A stretch of DNA of 64,000 bases from Synechococcus sp. CBW1002. Its GTDB lineage: Bacteria > Cyanobacteriota > Cyanobacteriia > PCC-6307 > Cyanobiaceae. The stretch covers positions 2,356,001 through 2,420,000 of the forward strand of contig NZ_CP060398.1 of NCBI RefSeq assembly GCF_015840915.1. Direction: 5' to 3'. The position numbers and the translations under genes are program-made. Positions 38,643 to 49,100 of the stretch are shown here, in pieces; within the stretch, counting starts at the first letter, position 1, and the number at the start of each line of letters is the position of its first letter. The notes below the pieces were generated by a model. The model was given only the letters and a program-made list of their open reading frames with translations, ran no database searches and was not told the origin of the DNA.

Positions 38643-38876
38643 TCAGGCGGGAACCGAGGTCTGCAGGGCCAAGGCGTGGATGGCCTCGCTGGCCAGTTCC
38701 TGCTTGAGGGCTCCGTAGACGAGTTGGTGCTGGCGCACCCGCGGCAGTCCGGCGAAGGCAGCCGAGACCACCGACACCTGCAGATGATCACCACCGCCGG
38801 TCAGATCCTCCACCGACACGCTGGCATCGGGCAGAACCCGGCTGATCGCCTCCTTGACCTGATCCGGATGAACCAT
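38643..38876 (-). CDS. bolA: BolA-family protein
   Basis: 77 aa with the BolA fold: [40 protein letters not shown] and [21 protein letters not shown]. The conserved RxxxHRxVYxxL-like segment provides the cluster-ligating His. Probably cotranscribed with grxD and expected to form a heterocomplex with it. Confidence 0.92.
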   Translation of the reverse strand: MVHPDQVKEAISRVLPDASVSVEDLTGGGDHLQVSVVSAAFAGLPRVRQHQLVYGALKQELASEAIHALALQTSVPA

Positions 38877-38976
38877 GGGGGCGGTGAACGAGCACTGTGC
38901 GGAGCGGAATCTAGGGACTCGCTCTCTCAGCCGACGAGAAAGTCCCCCCTCCGGGTTGGATCAGGCGAGGCGGGCC

Positions 38977-39552
38977 TCAGGGGGCCGGGGTGGAGGGAGC
39001 CCCGTAGGGGGTGGTCACGAAGCCCAGTTCCACCAGGCTCTGATAGGCCTTGCGGCCCTCCTCGTTGGTAGGGGTCATCACCTTCACCACTTCAACCAGC
39101 AGGGGCACGGCCACCTCGGGCTGGTTCTGGCGCCGGAACAGGGCCGCCAGGCGCAGGTTCACCTGGGCGAGGGTTTCGAGGGCTTCGCGGCCCTTCCGAT
39201 CCATCTCGCGCGGGATCCGGGCATCGAGGCCGCGGAAGGAACCGCTCAGATCGCGGTAGAAACCAAGCAGGCGGCGGGTGGCATCCCGGGCCTGGTCGTA
39301 ATCCTTGCGGGCCTGGGTGAGGTTGCCGGCAGCGGCGGCCGCATCACCGCGGGCGATCACCGCCCGCACCGACTCGAGATTGAAGGCGCTGCCGGAGGCT
39401 TCGAGGGCCTTCTGGGGCTCCTCCTGCTGGGCCTGGGCCGGAGCCACCAGCACAGGGGCACCGAGCACAGCGGCCAGGGCAACGGAACCGGCCAGAGCAC
39501 CGGCATGGCGCCCAGCTCGGATGAGGCGTTGGGCAGCGAAGAGCCTGCGCAC
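38977..39552 (-). CDS. Exported TPR-like helical protein of unknown function
   Basis: 191 aa. A signal peptide (GALAGSVALAAVLGAPVLV, cleavage near AQAQ) precedes helical hairpins (VIARGDAAAAAGNLTQARKD, RRLLGFYRDLSGSFRGLD, RLAALFRRQNQPEVAVPLL) and a Pro-rich tail. It looks like a periplasmic or lumenal TPR-like protein. It lacks the lipobox of PsbQ. GTG start at 39552. Confidence 0.7.
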   Translation of the reverse strand: MRRLFAAQRLIRAGRHAGALAGSVALAAVLGAPVLVAPAQAQQEEPQKALEASGSAFNLESVRAVIARGDAAAAAGNLTQARKDYDQARDATRRLLGFYRDLSGSFRGLDARIPREMDRKGREALETLAQVNLRLAALFRRQNQPEVAVPLLVEVVKVMTPTNEEGRKAYQSLVELGFVTTPYGAPSTPAP

Positions 39553-39578
39553 GGGACGGCCAATGACTGGGTGGGACT

Positions 39579-40400
39579 TTATGAGACCCGCAGTGGTCGC
39601 CCCACCGCTGCACGAGCCGCTTCCTCAGCTGTTTGCATCGCGTCGGCCAGGCGGTGGGTGAGCGAGAGGGCAGCGGCGCGGCCCTGCCCCTCCACCCGAA
39701 GCGGCTCGCCGAACTGGAGGGCAGCCGGATCGCCGAGTTGCGGCGCGGCGTGCCCATAGGCGATGCCCACCGGTACCACCGCCGGATCCACTCCCTGACC
39801 GGCAGCCATCAGCGCCAGGCGGGCCAGCCCCTGGTGCAGGCGGATCGGGCCGTCCTCCCGACGGATCCGCCCCTCGGGGAACACCACCAGCTGCTCCCCG
39901 TTGGCCAGCAGATCGAGGGGGTAGCGCAAGCTGGCCAGGGTGGGGTGGCTCTGGTTCACCGGGAAGCAGCCGAGCCTGTGCAGAAACCAGCCCTGCAGCC
40001 CGCGCATTTCATCGATGGTCACCATGAAGCGGCAATCGCGGCCTGTGACGCGTCGACCGGCGGCAAAGGGCAGCATCAGCGCATCCCAGCGGGCCCGGTG
40101 GGTGGGAGCCAGCAAAACCGGCCCCAGATGGGGCAAATGCTCGGCCCCCTGCACGATCAGTCGGGAGAAGAAACCCTTCAGGGCCACGTCCTGGGTAAGA
40201 ACCATGGCCAGCGGGGCCAGCCAGGGATTGATGCCGTTGCAGAGGCCGCGCTCGCGCAGGGAGCCACCCTCGCCGCGCAGAGCCAGGCTTGAAGAGGGTG
40301 CCGGCTCTGATGAACAGTCCGAGCCGTGGGACTCCACTGCATGGAAGGGATGGCCGCTGCACGGCTTCTCGGTCTGCGCCAACACCGAACCGCCGATCAC
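39579..40400 (-). CDS. plsC: 1-acyl-glycerol-3-phosphate acyltransferase-like protein
   Basis: PlsC-family acyltransferase (273 aa) for phosphatidate synthesis or related acyl transfer at the membrane. H-x4-D motif in THRARWDAL and the substrate motif VVFPEGRIRR are present. The N-terminal ~50 residues are Ser/Gly-rich and non-conserved. A GTG at 40400 opens the frame, but the functional start may be closer to the core (MVLTQDVALKGFFSRL). Confidence 0.85.
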   Translation of the reverse strand: MIGGSVLAQTEKPCSGHPFHAVESHGSDCSSEPAPSSSLALRGEGGSLRERGLCNGINPWLAPLAMVLTQDVALKGFFSRLIVQGAEHLPHLGPVLLAPTHRARWDALMLPFAAGRRVTGRDCRFMVTIDEMRGLQGWFLHRLGCFPVNQSHPTLASLRYPLDLLANGEQLVVFPEGRIRREDGPIRLHQGLARLALMAAGQGVDPAVVPVGIAYGHAAPQLGDPAALQFGEPLRVEGQGRAAALSLTHRLADAMQTAEEAARAAVGRPLRVS

Positions 40401-40515
40401 CGCGAAACGTCGCCTGCACTCAACTTAAGAAGCCCGCCGCGGCCACGGGCAGCGCCACGGGCAGTTACGCCTGCGGCCCTTCATAAACTCGGCCCCCCGC
40501 CCCCATTCCCTGTTC

Positions 40516-41265
40516 ATGGCCAGCCTCGGCGTCAACATCGATCACATCGCCCAGGTGCGCCAGGCCCGTCGCACGGTCGAGCCCGATCCGGTCACCCACG
40601 CCCTGCTGGCGGAGCTGGGCGGGGCCGATGGCATCACCGTGCACCTGAGGGAAGACCGGCGCCACATCCAGGACCGGGACGTGGAACTGCTGCGCGCCAC
40701 CGTGCGCAGCCGCCTCAACCTGGAGATGGCGGCCACCGCCGAGATGGAGGCGATCGCCCTGCGCCTGCGGCCGGACATGGTCACCCTTGTGCCGGAACGG
40801 CGCCAGGAGGTGACCACCGAAGGGGGGCTGGACGTGGCCGGCCAGATCGATCCGCTGCGCGCCCTGGTGGGCCATCTGCAGGACAACGGCATCGGCGTGA
40901 GCCTGTTCGTTGATCCGGACGGGGCCCAGCTGCAGGCCTGCGTCGCCAGCGGCGCCCGCTGGGTGGAGCTCCACACCGGCGCCTACGCCGAAGCCCCCTG
41001 GGAGCAGCAACCGCTGGAGCTGGCCCGCCTGATCGAGGCCACCACCCACGCCCGCCAGCTGGGGCTGCGGGTCAATGCCGGCCACGGCCTCACTTACCGC
41101 AACGTCGAACCGGTGGCAGCGATCGAGGGCATGGAGGAACTCAACATCGGCCACACGATCGTGGCCCGCGCCCTGGCGGTGGGCCTGGAGACGGCGGTGC
41201 GGCAGATGAAGGCGCTGATTCAGAATCCCCGCCGCGACCCCCTGTTCGGCAGCCACCACCCATGA
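40516..41265 (+). CDS. pdxJ: Pyridoxine 5'-phosphate synthase
   Basis: TIM-barrel enzyme (249 aa) that condenses 1-deoxyxylulose 5-phosphate with aminoacetone phosphate in vitamin B6 synthesis. Blocks: [54 protein letters not shown] and [12 protein letters not shown]. Overlaps ycf54 by 4 bp (ATGA). Confidence 0.97.
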   Translation: MASLGVNIDHIAQVRQARRTVEPDPVTHALLAELGGADGITVHLREDRRHIQDRDVELLRATVRSRLNLEMAATAEMEAIALRLRPDMVTLVPERRQEVTTEGGLDVAGQIDPLRALVGHLQDNGIGVSLFVDPDGAQLQACVASGARWVELHTGAYAEAPWEQQPLELARLIEATTHARQLGLRVNAGHGLTYRNVEPVAAIEGMEELNIGHTIVARALAVGLETAVRQMKALIQNPRRDPLFGSHHP

Positions 41266-41582
41266 GCACGTACCACTTCGTCGCCGCCAGTGAAGCCTTC
41301 CTCACCGTCGAGGAGCCGCTTGAGGAAGTGCTGCGCGAGCGGGTGAGCAACTACGGCGAGAAGGGACGCGCCATCGATTTCTGGCTGGTGAAGCGGCCGG
41401 CCTTCCTCGAGGCGCCCGAACTGGCGGCCATCGCCGCCACCGTGCCTCGCCCGGCCGCGGCGGTGGTCTCCACCGATGAGAAGTTCATCACCTTCATGAA
41501 ACTGCGCCTGGAATTCGTCGCCCAGGGATCGTTCGAGGCCCCGAGCGCGTCCATCCCCGATGCCCTGGCCAGCCTGGCCTGA
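41262..41582 (+). CDS. ycf54: Mg-protoporphyrin ester cyclase-associated protein Ycf54
   Basis: 106 aa; an assembly/activity factor for the oxygen-dependent cyclase that makes the fifth ring of chlorophyll. Family blocks: [58 protein letters not shown] and [15 protein letters not shown]. Translationally coupled to pdxJ. Confidence 0.93.
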   Translation: MSTYHFVAASEAFLTVEEPLEEVLRERVSNYGEKGRAIDFWLVKRPAFLEAPELAAIAATVPRPAAAVVSTDEKFITFMKLRLEFVAQGSFEAPSASIPDALASLA

Positions 41583-41588
41583 GGGGCT

Positions 41589-41927
41589 TCAGAACAACCC
41601 CAGGAAGCGCTTGCGTTCCGGTTCCCCCTCCGATCCGGAGGCGAGTCGCCCCTGGCCACCATCCTGCTGGTAGCGGGGCTTGCTGTCGCCGATCGTGAGC
41701 GGCGCTTCCTTGTTCTTCCACCAGATCCAGTCGCGGATCGGCGGGGTGTTCATCAGGTCGTCGCGGCTGAGGCCAAGGCCGAGCTTCGCGGAGGCATCCA
41801 GCAGCACATCGAGCATGGCCTCGCCATCGCTGCAGCGGGCCAGGGCCTCGTTGGTGCGCTTGGCACCATTCAGGGCCGAGACGAGAAGCTTCACCCGCTG
41901 ACTCGGTGGCAGAGTTTTTGGATCCAT
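41589..41927 (-). CDS. Conserved cyanobacterial protein, Nif11-like helices
   Basis: 112 aa. The N-terminal ~65 residues (VKLLVSALNGAKRTNEALAR, MLDVLLDASAKLGLGLSRDD) have the helical spacing of Nif11-like leader-type domains, followed by TPPIRDWIWWKNKEAPLTIG and a charged low-complexity tail. Role unknown. Convergent with ycf54, 6 bp apart. Confidence 0.7.
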   Translation of the reverse strand: MDPKTLPPSQRVKLLVSALNGAKRTNEALARCSDGEAMLDVLLDASAKLGLGLSRDDLMNTPPIRDWIWWKNKEAPLTIGDSKPRYQQDGGQGRLASGSEGEPERKRFLGLF

Positions 41928-42060
41928 CCCATCGCAGCTCCAGGCCGCACCGTATCAGCGATCTCAGCGAACGATGGCGCCCTCTGCGCTGCATGGCCAG
42001 GAGAGAAAAGATGACAATCCGACCGGCCCGGGGCAAGACTCTGACTAACGCATCCGATTG

Positions 42061-42741
42061 ATGACGCCCTTTTCACGTCCCCCACGCCATTGGGTCATCG
42101 GGGACGTCCATGGCTGTGCTGATGCCCTGCAGAGGCTGATCGGAGCGCTGCCGCCTGACGATCGGCTGGTGTTCTGTGGCGACGTGATCAACCGCGGCCC
42201 CCAGATCGAGCGCACCATGCGGATGGTGTGGCAGCTGGTGCTGAGCGGCCGGGCCGTCTGGCTGCGTGGCAACCACGAGCAGGCGCTGCTCGAGGCCCTC
42301 GACCAGGGCCACTGGTTCGGCCAGCAGGCCCTGGCCGGTTGCGACACCTACCGCCAGCTGGGCGATGGCCTCTGCCGCATCTGGCGTGATCGCCTGGCCA
42401 GCCTGCCGCTGGTGTATTGGGGGCAGGGCTGGGCCGCCACCCACGCCGGCTTCGATCCGGTGGACTGGACGCCCGACCTGCGCATCCGCCTGCCCTTCTG
42501 GCAGGCCTACGACGGCCGCTTCGGCGAGGTGGTGGTGGGCCACACCCCAGGGCCAGAGCTGCGGCGCCTCAACGGCATCGTGATGATCGACACGGCCGCC
42601 TGCTACGGCGGCGAACTCACCGCCTACTGCCCCGAAACCGGTCGCCACAGGGCGGTGCCGGGTCTCAGAAGCGGTCTGGATCTCTGCCCACTGCCGCCCG
42701 GCATGCCCTACCCGGAAGCACTGGCGGGCGGCCGCTTCTAA
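42061..42741 (+). CDS. Serine/threonine-type metallophosphatase (PrpA/ApaH-like)
   Basis: 226 aa with the three metal blocks of the PPP family: GDVHGCADAL, FCGDVINRGPQ and RGNHEQALLEAL, plus the later histidines in ATHAGFD and VVGHTPGPE. Could dephosphorylate proteins or cleave dinucleoside tetraphosphates. Ends 12 bp before recC on the same strand, so probably part of the recCBD transcription unit. Confidence 0.88.
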   Translation: MTPFSRPPRHWVIGDVHGCADALQRLIGALPPDDRLVFCGDVINRGPQIERTMRMVWQLVLSGRAVWLRGNHEQALLEALDQGHWFGQQALAGCDTYRQLGDGLCRIWRDRLASLPLVYWGQGWAATHAGFDPVDWTPDLRIRLPFWQAYDGRFGEVVVGHTPGPELRRLNGIVMIDTAACYGGELTAYCPETGRHRAVPGLRSGLDLCPLPPGMPYPEALAGGRF

Positions 42742-42753
42742 GGGCAGACCACC

Positions 42754-45700
42754 GTGCTGACGCTCTATCGCAGCAACCGGGCCGAGGTACTGGCCCAGCT
42801 GCTGGCCGCCCAGCTGCTGGCGCATCCGCCCGGACCGTTCGAGCGTGTCGAGATCCTGGTGAACACCTGGCCCACCAGCCGCTGGCTGGGGGAACAGCTC
42901 GCGATTGGGCTGGGGGGCATCGCCGCCAACCTGCGCTTTCCCTTTCCCGGCAGCCATCTGCGCCAGCTGGTGGAGAGCCTGTTGAACGCCGATGACCACA
43001 CCAGCGTCTACACCCCTTCTGACCAGGCCGCCCCAGCGCCGGTCGCAGCCGATCCCTGGCGTGCCAGCCAGCTGGTCTGGCCGCTGCTGGAGCGGCTTCC
43101 GGCCCTGATCGAGCGGCCGGAGGCCCTGCCCCTGCGCCGCTGGCTGGACGAACGAGGTCATGGCAGCGGCCGGCCAGAGACCCTCGACCGGTCGCTCTGG
43201 CAGCTGGGCCGCAGCATCGCCGACGCCTTCGACGACTACACCCTCTACCGGCCGGCGATGGTGGGGGCCTGGATCGAGGGCCGGGCGGTGGACGGCCGCG
43301 GCCGGGAACTGAGTGCGGCACAGCGGTGGCAGCCCCTCTTGCTGGCGGAGCTGGCCGAGCATCTGTCGGTGCCGCCGTTCGGTCTGCGGGTGGGCCAGGC
43401 GATCGAACGGTTACGGGAGTGGTCTGCCGACCGGTTGCCTGGCGAGCCGTGGCCCGATGGAGCTCTGCCAACGACCCTGAGACCCGACAGGCCCCTGCGG
43501 CTGTTCGGGCTGAGCAGCATGGCGCCCGTTCAGGTGGAGCTGCTGCAGGCCCTCTCGGGGGTTCTGGATGTGGAGATCTACCTGCTCACCCCCTGCCGTG
43601 AGCTCTGGAAACGGCGGGGTGATGGGGGCCTGGCCCAGCTCCCCCTTGGGGAAGACTGGCTGCTGGAGGCGCCGCGCCTGGAAGCCCGCTTCGGGCGGCT
43701 GGGCGCCGAATTTCAGCAGCTGCTGGAGGGATCAGGGGAGACCCAGCTGGGTGCCTGGGAGGAACAGGATCTGTTCCTGGGCGCTGCAACCATGGCCCGC
43801 CACGGCTCTGCTGTCCAGGCGCCACGCGCCGCCACGCTGCTGGAGCAATGGCAGCAGCAGCTGGTGGAGCCGGAGGCCGCCGAACCACTCTGCCTTCCGC
43901 CGGGCGATCGCTCCCTGGAGTTCCACGCCTGTCCGGGGCCGTTGCGGCAGGTGCAGATCGTGCGGGATCGGCTGCTGCAACTGATGGCGGCCGATCCCGG
44001 TCTCGCCCCGCGCGACATCCTGGTGATGACTCCCCAGGTGGAGGCCTTCGCGCCATTGGTGGCCGCGGTGTTCGGTGACACCGACGCCACCGGCGTGGCG
44101 CTGCCATGGCGCCTCACCGACCGCAGCCAGCAGAGCGAGGCCGGCATCGCCCAGGGGCTGCTGGGCCTTCTGGCGCTCGGCGGAGAACGGCTCACCGCCT
44201 CAGGGTTCGAGGGTCTGCTGGGCTGCTCGCCACTGCTGGAGAACCGGCGCATCCCCGCCAGCGAGGCGGGCGCCATCACGACGCTGTTGCAACGGGCCGG
44301 CTTCCGCTGGGGCCTCGACGGCGACAGCCGTGCTGGCGACCCCACCCACAGCCTCGGCTGGGCGATCGACCGGCTGCTGCTGGGGTTGGTGCTGCCAGCG
44401 GAGCCGGGGCTGGCTCCGGCGGAGTGCTCCCCCCTGCCGCTGGCTGGGAGCCTGGAACAGCAGACTCGCTGGCTGCTGTTCCTCCAGGACCTGCGCCGCT
44501 GGCTGGGGCTGCTGGGCCAGGGCCGCACCCCGGCGGCCTGGGCACCCGTGCTGCGCCAGCTGCTGGAGGAGCTGTTCGGAGCCGGTGGCGAACGGGCCTG
44601 GGAGCTGCCGCTGATTCAGGGGGCGATCGCCGACTGGCTGCGTGTGGCCGGCTCCAGTGCGCTGATCCTCGATGCCACCGTGGTGGCGGAGGTGCTGGGC
44701 GAGCAGCTCAGTGCCGACAGCGGCCGCTTCGGCCACCGCAGTGGGGCGCTGACGATCAGCGCCCTGGAGCCGATGCGGGCGATTCCCCATCGGGTGATTG
44801 TGCTGATGGGGCTGGATACCGGTCAGTTCCCGCGCCAGGTCGAGCGGCCCGGCTTTCACCTGATGGAGCGCCAACGGCAGCTGGGTGATCCCAGCCCCGC
44901 CGATCAGGATCGCTACGTGCTGCTCGAAAGCCTGCTCTCGGCCCGCCAGCACCTGCTGATCACCTGGAGCAGCCGCGATCAACGCAGCGGCGAAGCCCTC
45001 AGCCCCTCGACGCCGGTGCGTCAGTGGTTGGCCTTGCTGGAGCAGGAGCTGGGAGAGGAGGCCGTGGACCGGCTGCGCTGGAACCACTGCGCCAATCCCC
45101 TGGAGCGGCGCAACTTTCTGCCTCAAGGCGATCGTCCCGCCCCCTGCAGCGACCGCCGGTTGCTGCAGGCGCGCCGGCTGCTGGAGGAGCAGCGCAGTGA
45201 ACCGCCCGCGGCCCTGGCCGCCCCCGGCCGCGACCAGCTGACCGTCAGCGCCACCGACAAGACCAAGCCTTCTGCCGCCGGCGAAGCCTTTGCTGACCTG
45301 CTCGCCTGGCTGCAGGCCCCGCAGGACTGCTGGCTCGAGAGCCTGGGGCTGCGGCCGCGCGAATGGGCCCGCCGGGTCGATGATCTTGAAGATCTCAGTC
45401 TCGACGAATTCCAGCGGGCCCGACTGCTGCGCCAGGAACTGGACCGGTTGGCAGTCGACACCTTGGCTGGCACGGAACACCCAGCACCGGAACCTCCACC
45501 GCCTCCCGACTGGCCGCGGCGACAGCGGGGCCAGGGGGTGCTGCCGCCCGGTGCCGCCGGCCTGCTGGAGAGCAGTGGACTCGATCAGCGCTGGACCTCG
45601 CTGCACACCTGCCTGGCCGGGCTGGGGGAGCCGCGTCAGGAGACGCTGCGCCATCAGGATCTCTGCGGCGATCTGAGCTGGCGCGGCGACCAGCTGGTGC

Positions 45701-46173
45701 TGGTCCACACCGCCACCCCCCGCTGCCGCCAGCGGCTGCAGCTTTGGCTGGAGCTGCTGCTGGCCTGCGCCGCCGGCGCCGGCCCGCGCCAGGCCCTGCT
45801 GATCGGCCGCGACGGTGCCTGCTTCCGGGCCCGCGAGCGCCTGAGCCCCCCCAGCCCAGCGGAGGCCGCCGCCGCCCTGGACAACCTGCGCCAGTGGCGC
45901 CAGGCCTTCCAGCGGATCTGCTGGCCGGTGCCGCCGGAAACGGGCTGGGCCTACGCCGCCGCCGAAGCGAAGAAGGCCGGCTCCGGGGCCGCCGCGGCCT
46001 GCAAACGATGGGAAGGCGGCCCTGAGCAGCAGGCGGAACGGGATGAGGAGGTGATGGCCCTCTGTTTCGGCCGCAGCCTCAGCGGCCGTGCCCTGCTGCA
46101 GGGGCCCTGCACCGCCCACGCCCTGGCCCTGCATCAACCACTGCTGCAGGTCTGGGAGGAGCTCAGGCCATGA
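42754..46173 (+). CDS. recC: Exodeoxyribonuclease V subunit RecC
   Basis: 1139 aa, similar in length to E. coli RecC (1122). RecC is an inactivated helicase/nuclease that splits the duplex and recognises Chi. N-terminal VLTLYRSNRAEVLAQLLAAQ and NTWPTSRWLGEQLAIGL, SMAPVQVELLQAL, ALEPMRAIPHRVIVLMGLD (pseudo-helicase motif), FHLMERQRQLGDPSPADQDR. GTG start at 42754; the end overlaps recB by 4 bp. Confidence 0.93.
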   Translation: MLTLYRSNRAEVLAQLLAAQLLAHPPGPFERVEILVNTWPTSRWLGEQLAIGLGGIAANLRFPFPGSHLRQLVESLLNADDHTSVYTPSDQAAPAPVAADPWRASQLVWPLLERLPALIERPEALPLRRWLDERGHGSGRPETLDRSLWQLGRSIADAFDDYTLYRPAMVGAWIEGRAVDGRGRELSAAQRWQPLLLAELAEHLSVPPFGLRVGQAIERLREWSADRLPGEPWPDGALPTTLRPDRPLRLFGLSSMAPVQVELLQALSGVLDVEIYLLTPCRELWKRRGDGGLAQLPLGEDWLLEAPRLEARFGRLGAEFQQLLEGSGETQLGAWEEQDLFLGAATMARHGSAVQAPRAATLLEQWQQQLVEPEAAEPLCLPPGDRSLEFHACPGPLRQVQIVRDRLLQLMAADPGLAPRDILVMTPQVEAFAPLVAAVFGDTDATGVALPWRLTDRSQQSEAGIAQGLLGLLALGGERLTASGFEGLLGCSPLLENRRIPASEAGAITTLLQRAGFRWGLDGDSRAGDPTHSLGWAIDRLLLGLVLPAEPGLAPAECSPLPLAGSLEQQTRWLLFLQDLRRWLGLLGQGRTPAAWAPVLRQLLEELFGAGGERAWELPLIQGAIADWLRVAGSSALILDATVVAEVLGEQLSADSGRFGHRSGALTISALEPMRAIPHRVIVLMGLDTGQFPRQVERPGFHLMERQRQLGDPSPADQDRYVLLESLLSARQHLLITWSSRDQRSGEALSPSTPVRQWLALLEQELGEEAVDRLRWNHCANPLERRNFLPQGDRPAPCSDRRLLQARRLLEEQRSEPPAALAAPGRDQLTVSATDKTKPSAAGEAFADLLAWLQAPQDCWLESLGLRPREWARRVDDLEDLSLDEFQRARLLRQELDRLAVDTLAGTEHPAPEPPPPPDWPRRQRGQGVLPPGAAGLLESSGLDQRWTSLHTCLAGLGEPRQETLRHQDLCGDLSWRGDQLVLVHTATPRCRQRLQLWLELLLACAAGAGPRQALLIGRDGACFRARERLSPPSPAEAAAALDNLRQWRQAFQRICWPVPPETGWAYAAAEAKKAGSGAAAACKRWEGGPEQQAERDEEVMALCFGRSLSGRALLQGPCTAHALALHQPLLQVWEELRP

Positions 46174-49100
46174 GCAAAGCCACCGCAATCGAGGGCGTCG
46201 ATCTCGAGGGTGCCGCTCTCGATTTCGATGCCAACACGGTGCCGCTCACCCCGGGAGTGCAGCTGCTTGAAGCCAGCGCCGGTACCGGCAAGACCTTTGC
46301 CCTGGCCCATCTGGTGCTGCGGCTGGTGACCCGAGAGGAGGAGCCCCTCAGCCTCGAGCAGTTGCTGGTGGTGACCTTCACCGAAGCCGCCGCCGCCGAA
46401 CTGCGCGACCGGATCGCCCGCCGGCTGCAGGAGGCCCTGACGCTGCTGGAGACCCCCGCCGCCGCGACCACCCAGCCCCCCGACCAGGTGCTGGCCGACT
46501 GGCTGGCCCTGCAACCCCCAGACCCGGAGGTGCGCGACCGGCTGCGGGGCCGGCTGCTGCTTGCCCTTGAGGAGCTCGATCGGGCCGACATCACCACCAT
46601 CCACGGCTTCTGCCGCCGCACCCTGCAACGCCGTGCCCTGGAGGCCGGCTTGGGTCCGGCGGTGGAGCTGGAGAACGACGATGGCGAACGCAGCCGCCAG
46701 GTCTGCCACGACTACTGGCAGCAACAGGTGCTCGGCCTGGCGCCGGAGTTATTGGCGGGGTTGCAGAGCCGCGGCCTGGGGCTCCAGCGTCTGCAGAAGC
46801 TGCTGGGGCAGCTCGACGGCGACCCGGCCCTGGAGCTCGATGCCCTGCCGGCGGCGATGGCGGCCGACCAACCGCTGGCACCCCAGCTCACGGCCCTGTG
46901 GCCGCAGCTGTGGGAGCGCTTTGTGAAGGAGTGGAGGGAGCACGGCGCCGCACTGGAGCAGAGCTTCCGCCGCCTGCCGGCCGACTGGAAAGCGCTCGGC
47001 ATCCAGACCAAGACAACGCCCTACGCCGCCAAACCGAAAACAGACCGGGCCGCCCAGGTGGATCACTGGATCGCCTCCCTGGAGACCACTCCCAGCTACG
47101 CCATGGTGCTGGAGCTGCGCGAGGGCGGCACCACCGCCAGAAGCCCCAAGGCCCTGCTGCGCGACTACTTCCACCCCGCACCCTGGGTGAAGCTGACCGC
47201 ACCGATGGAAGGGGAGGGCAAGACCCTGCCCGAAGCGCCGCTGATGGAGGCGATCGCAGCCCTGGTGGACGGGCCGGCGGAGCTGACCCTGCTCCATTTC
47301 GGCCACTGGGGGCGCCTGGAGCTGCGGCGGCGGCGCCGGCAGAACGGCCAGATGGGATTCGGCGACCTGCTGCTGGGCCTGGACCCCGGGCCCCAGGGGG
47401 ATCGCCATGCCGCCCTGATCGCGGCCGTGCGTCAGCGCTACCGGGTGGCCCTGGTTGACGAATTCCAGGACACGGACCCGATCCAGTGGCGAATTCTCGA
47501 ATCAGCCTTCACGACGGGGGGCCACCACCTGCTGGTGATGGTGGGGGACCCCAAACAGGCGATCTACCGCTTCCGCGGCGGCGAACTGGCCACCTATCGC
47601 CTGGCCCGGCACCGCGCTGACGCGGTCCATGCCCTGCGGGAGAACCGTCGTTCTGCGGAGCCCCTGGTGAAGGGGCTCAATGCCCTGATGCACATCGGGC
47701 TGGAGCGGTCGGAGCTGCCAGCGCCCAAGGTTCTCTCGCGCGCCACCAAGGGCGAGCTGGTGTTGCCCGCCGGCGAGAGACCGCTGCAGCTGCTGGCCTG
47801 CGCCCAGGAGGCCGAGCTGCCCGAGGCCATGGCCGGCCTCTGCCTGCAGCTGCTGGAGCGGGATCTGCGCCTCCGCACCGCCGCAGCGGACGAGGGCCCC
47901 GCCCCAACGCGCCCGCTGCAACCCCAGGACCTCTGCCTGCTGGTGCGCACCCATAGCCAGGCCGAAACCCTGCGCCGGGCCCTGGACGAGCGTGGACTGC
48001 CCAGCCGCCTGGTGAGCCGCGGCGATGTGTTCGCCAGCGAGGGTGCCACCACCCTGCAACGCCTGCTCGATGCCCTGGCCGACCCGGCCAGCGACGGCCG
48101 CCGCCGCCTGCTGGCCGCGTCGCCGCTGCTGGGCTGGAGTGCCACGGAGCTGGCAACGGCGACGCCGGAGGCCTGGGCCGAACTGGCCGAGCGCCTCGGC
48201 CGGCTCGCTCAGCTGCTGCCCCGTCAGGGTCTGATGGGGGTGCTTTCCCAGCTGTTGAGCACCACCGGCTTGGCCCGGTTGTCACTGGGGGGACGGCTGC
48301 TGGCCGATCTGCAGCAGGCCGCCGAACTGGTGCAGGAACGCATGCATCAGCAGGCCCTGCCGGCCGCGGCCGCGGCGGACTGGCTGCGGCGGCTGCGGCT
48401 CGATCCCGATCGCGAGGTTCCGGAGGCCCATCAGCTCCACAGCGATGCGGCCGATTCCGCCGTGGCGGTGGTCACGGTGCACCGCAGCAAGGGCCTGGAG
48501 TATCCGGTGGTGCTGTGTCCCTACCTCTGGCACGCCCCACCGGCCCCCACCAGCAGCCCACGGGAGCTGGGCCGTCGCTGGCGGCCACCGGGCAGCGCCG
48601 CGCCGCGCCTCGACCTGCATCTCTCGCCCTACTGGGGCCCAGGCCGCCAGGCCGCCCTCGCCGACCGGCAGGCCCAGGTGCAGGAACGGGAACGGCTGGC
48701 CTACGTGGCCCTGACCCGGGCCCAGCACCTGCTGGTGCTCGGCTGGCTCGATCCCCTGCCCGCCAAGCACACCGACAACCCCCTGACGCCCTGGCTCCAG
48801 GACGCCTCCGGCCAGCCGCGCAACGAGGATGACCTGCCCCTGCAGCGCCTCGATCCGGCCCAGTTGCCGCCGCCTGGCCGCCGCTGGCAGCGACCGGCGC
48901 CCGAGGGAGCGTTGGAGGGCGGCCCCCTGCCCCGCCACCGCATCGACACCAGCTGGGGCCGCAGCAGCTACTCCAGCTGGACCCACGGGGCCGCCTCCCT
49001 GGCGCCGGAGGCCCGCGAGCAGGGGCGCGACACCGATGGCCTGGTGGGCGAAACCGAGGTTCTGGGCAGCGCTGAGGGCGTCAGCGGCCAAACCCCAGCC

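Noticed and set aside
44200-46188. Open frame of 662 codons on the minus strand
   Set aside because: Antisense to recC; low-complexity Gln/Ala/Gly sequence and no recognisable domain.
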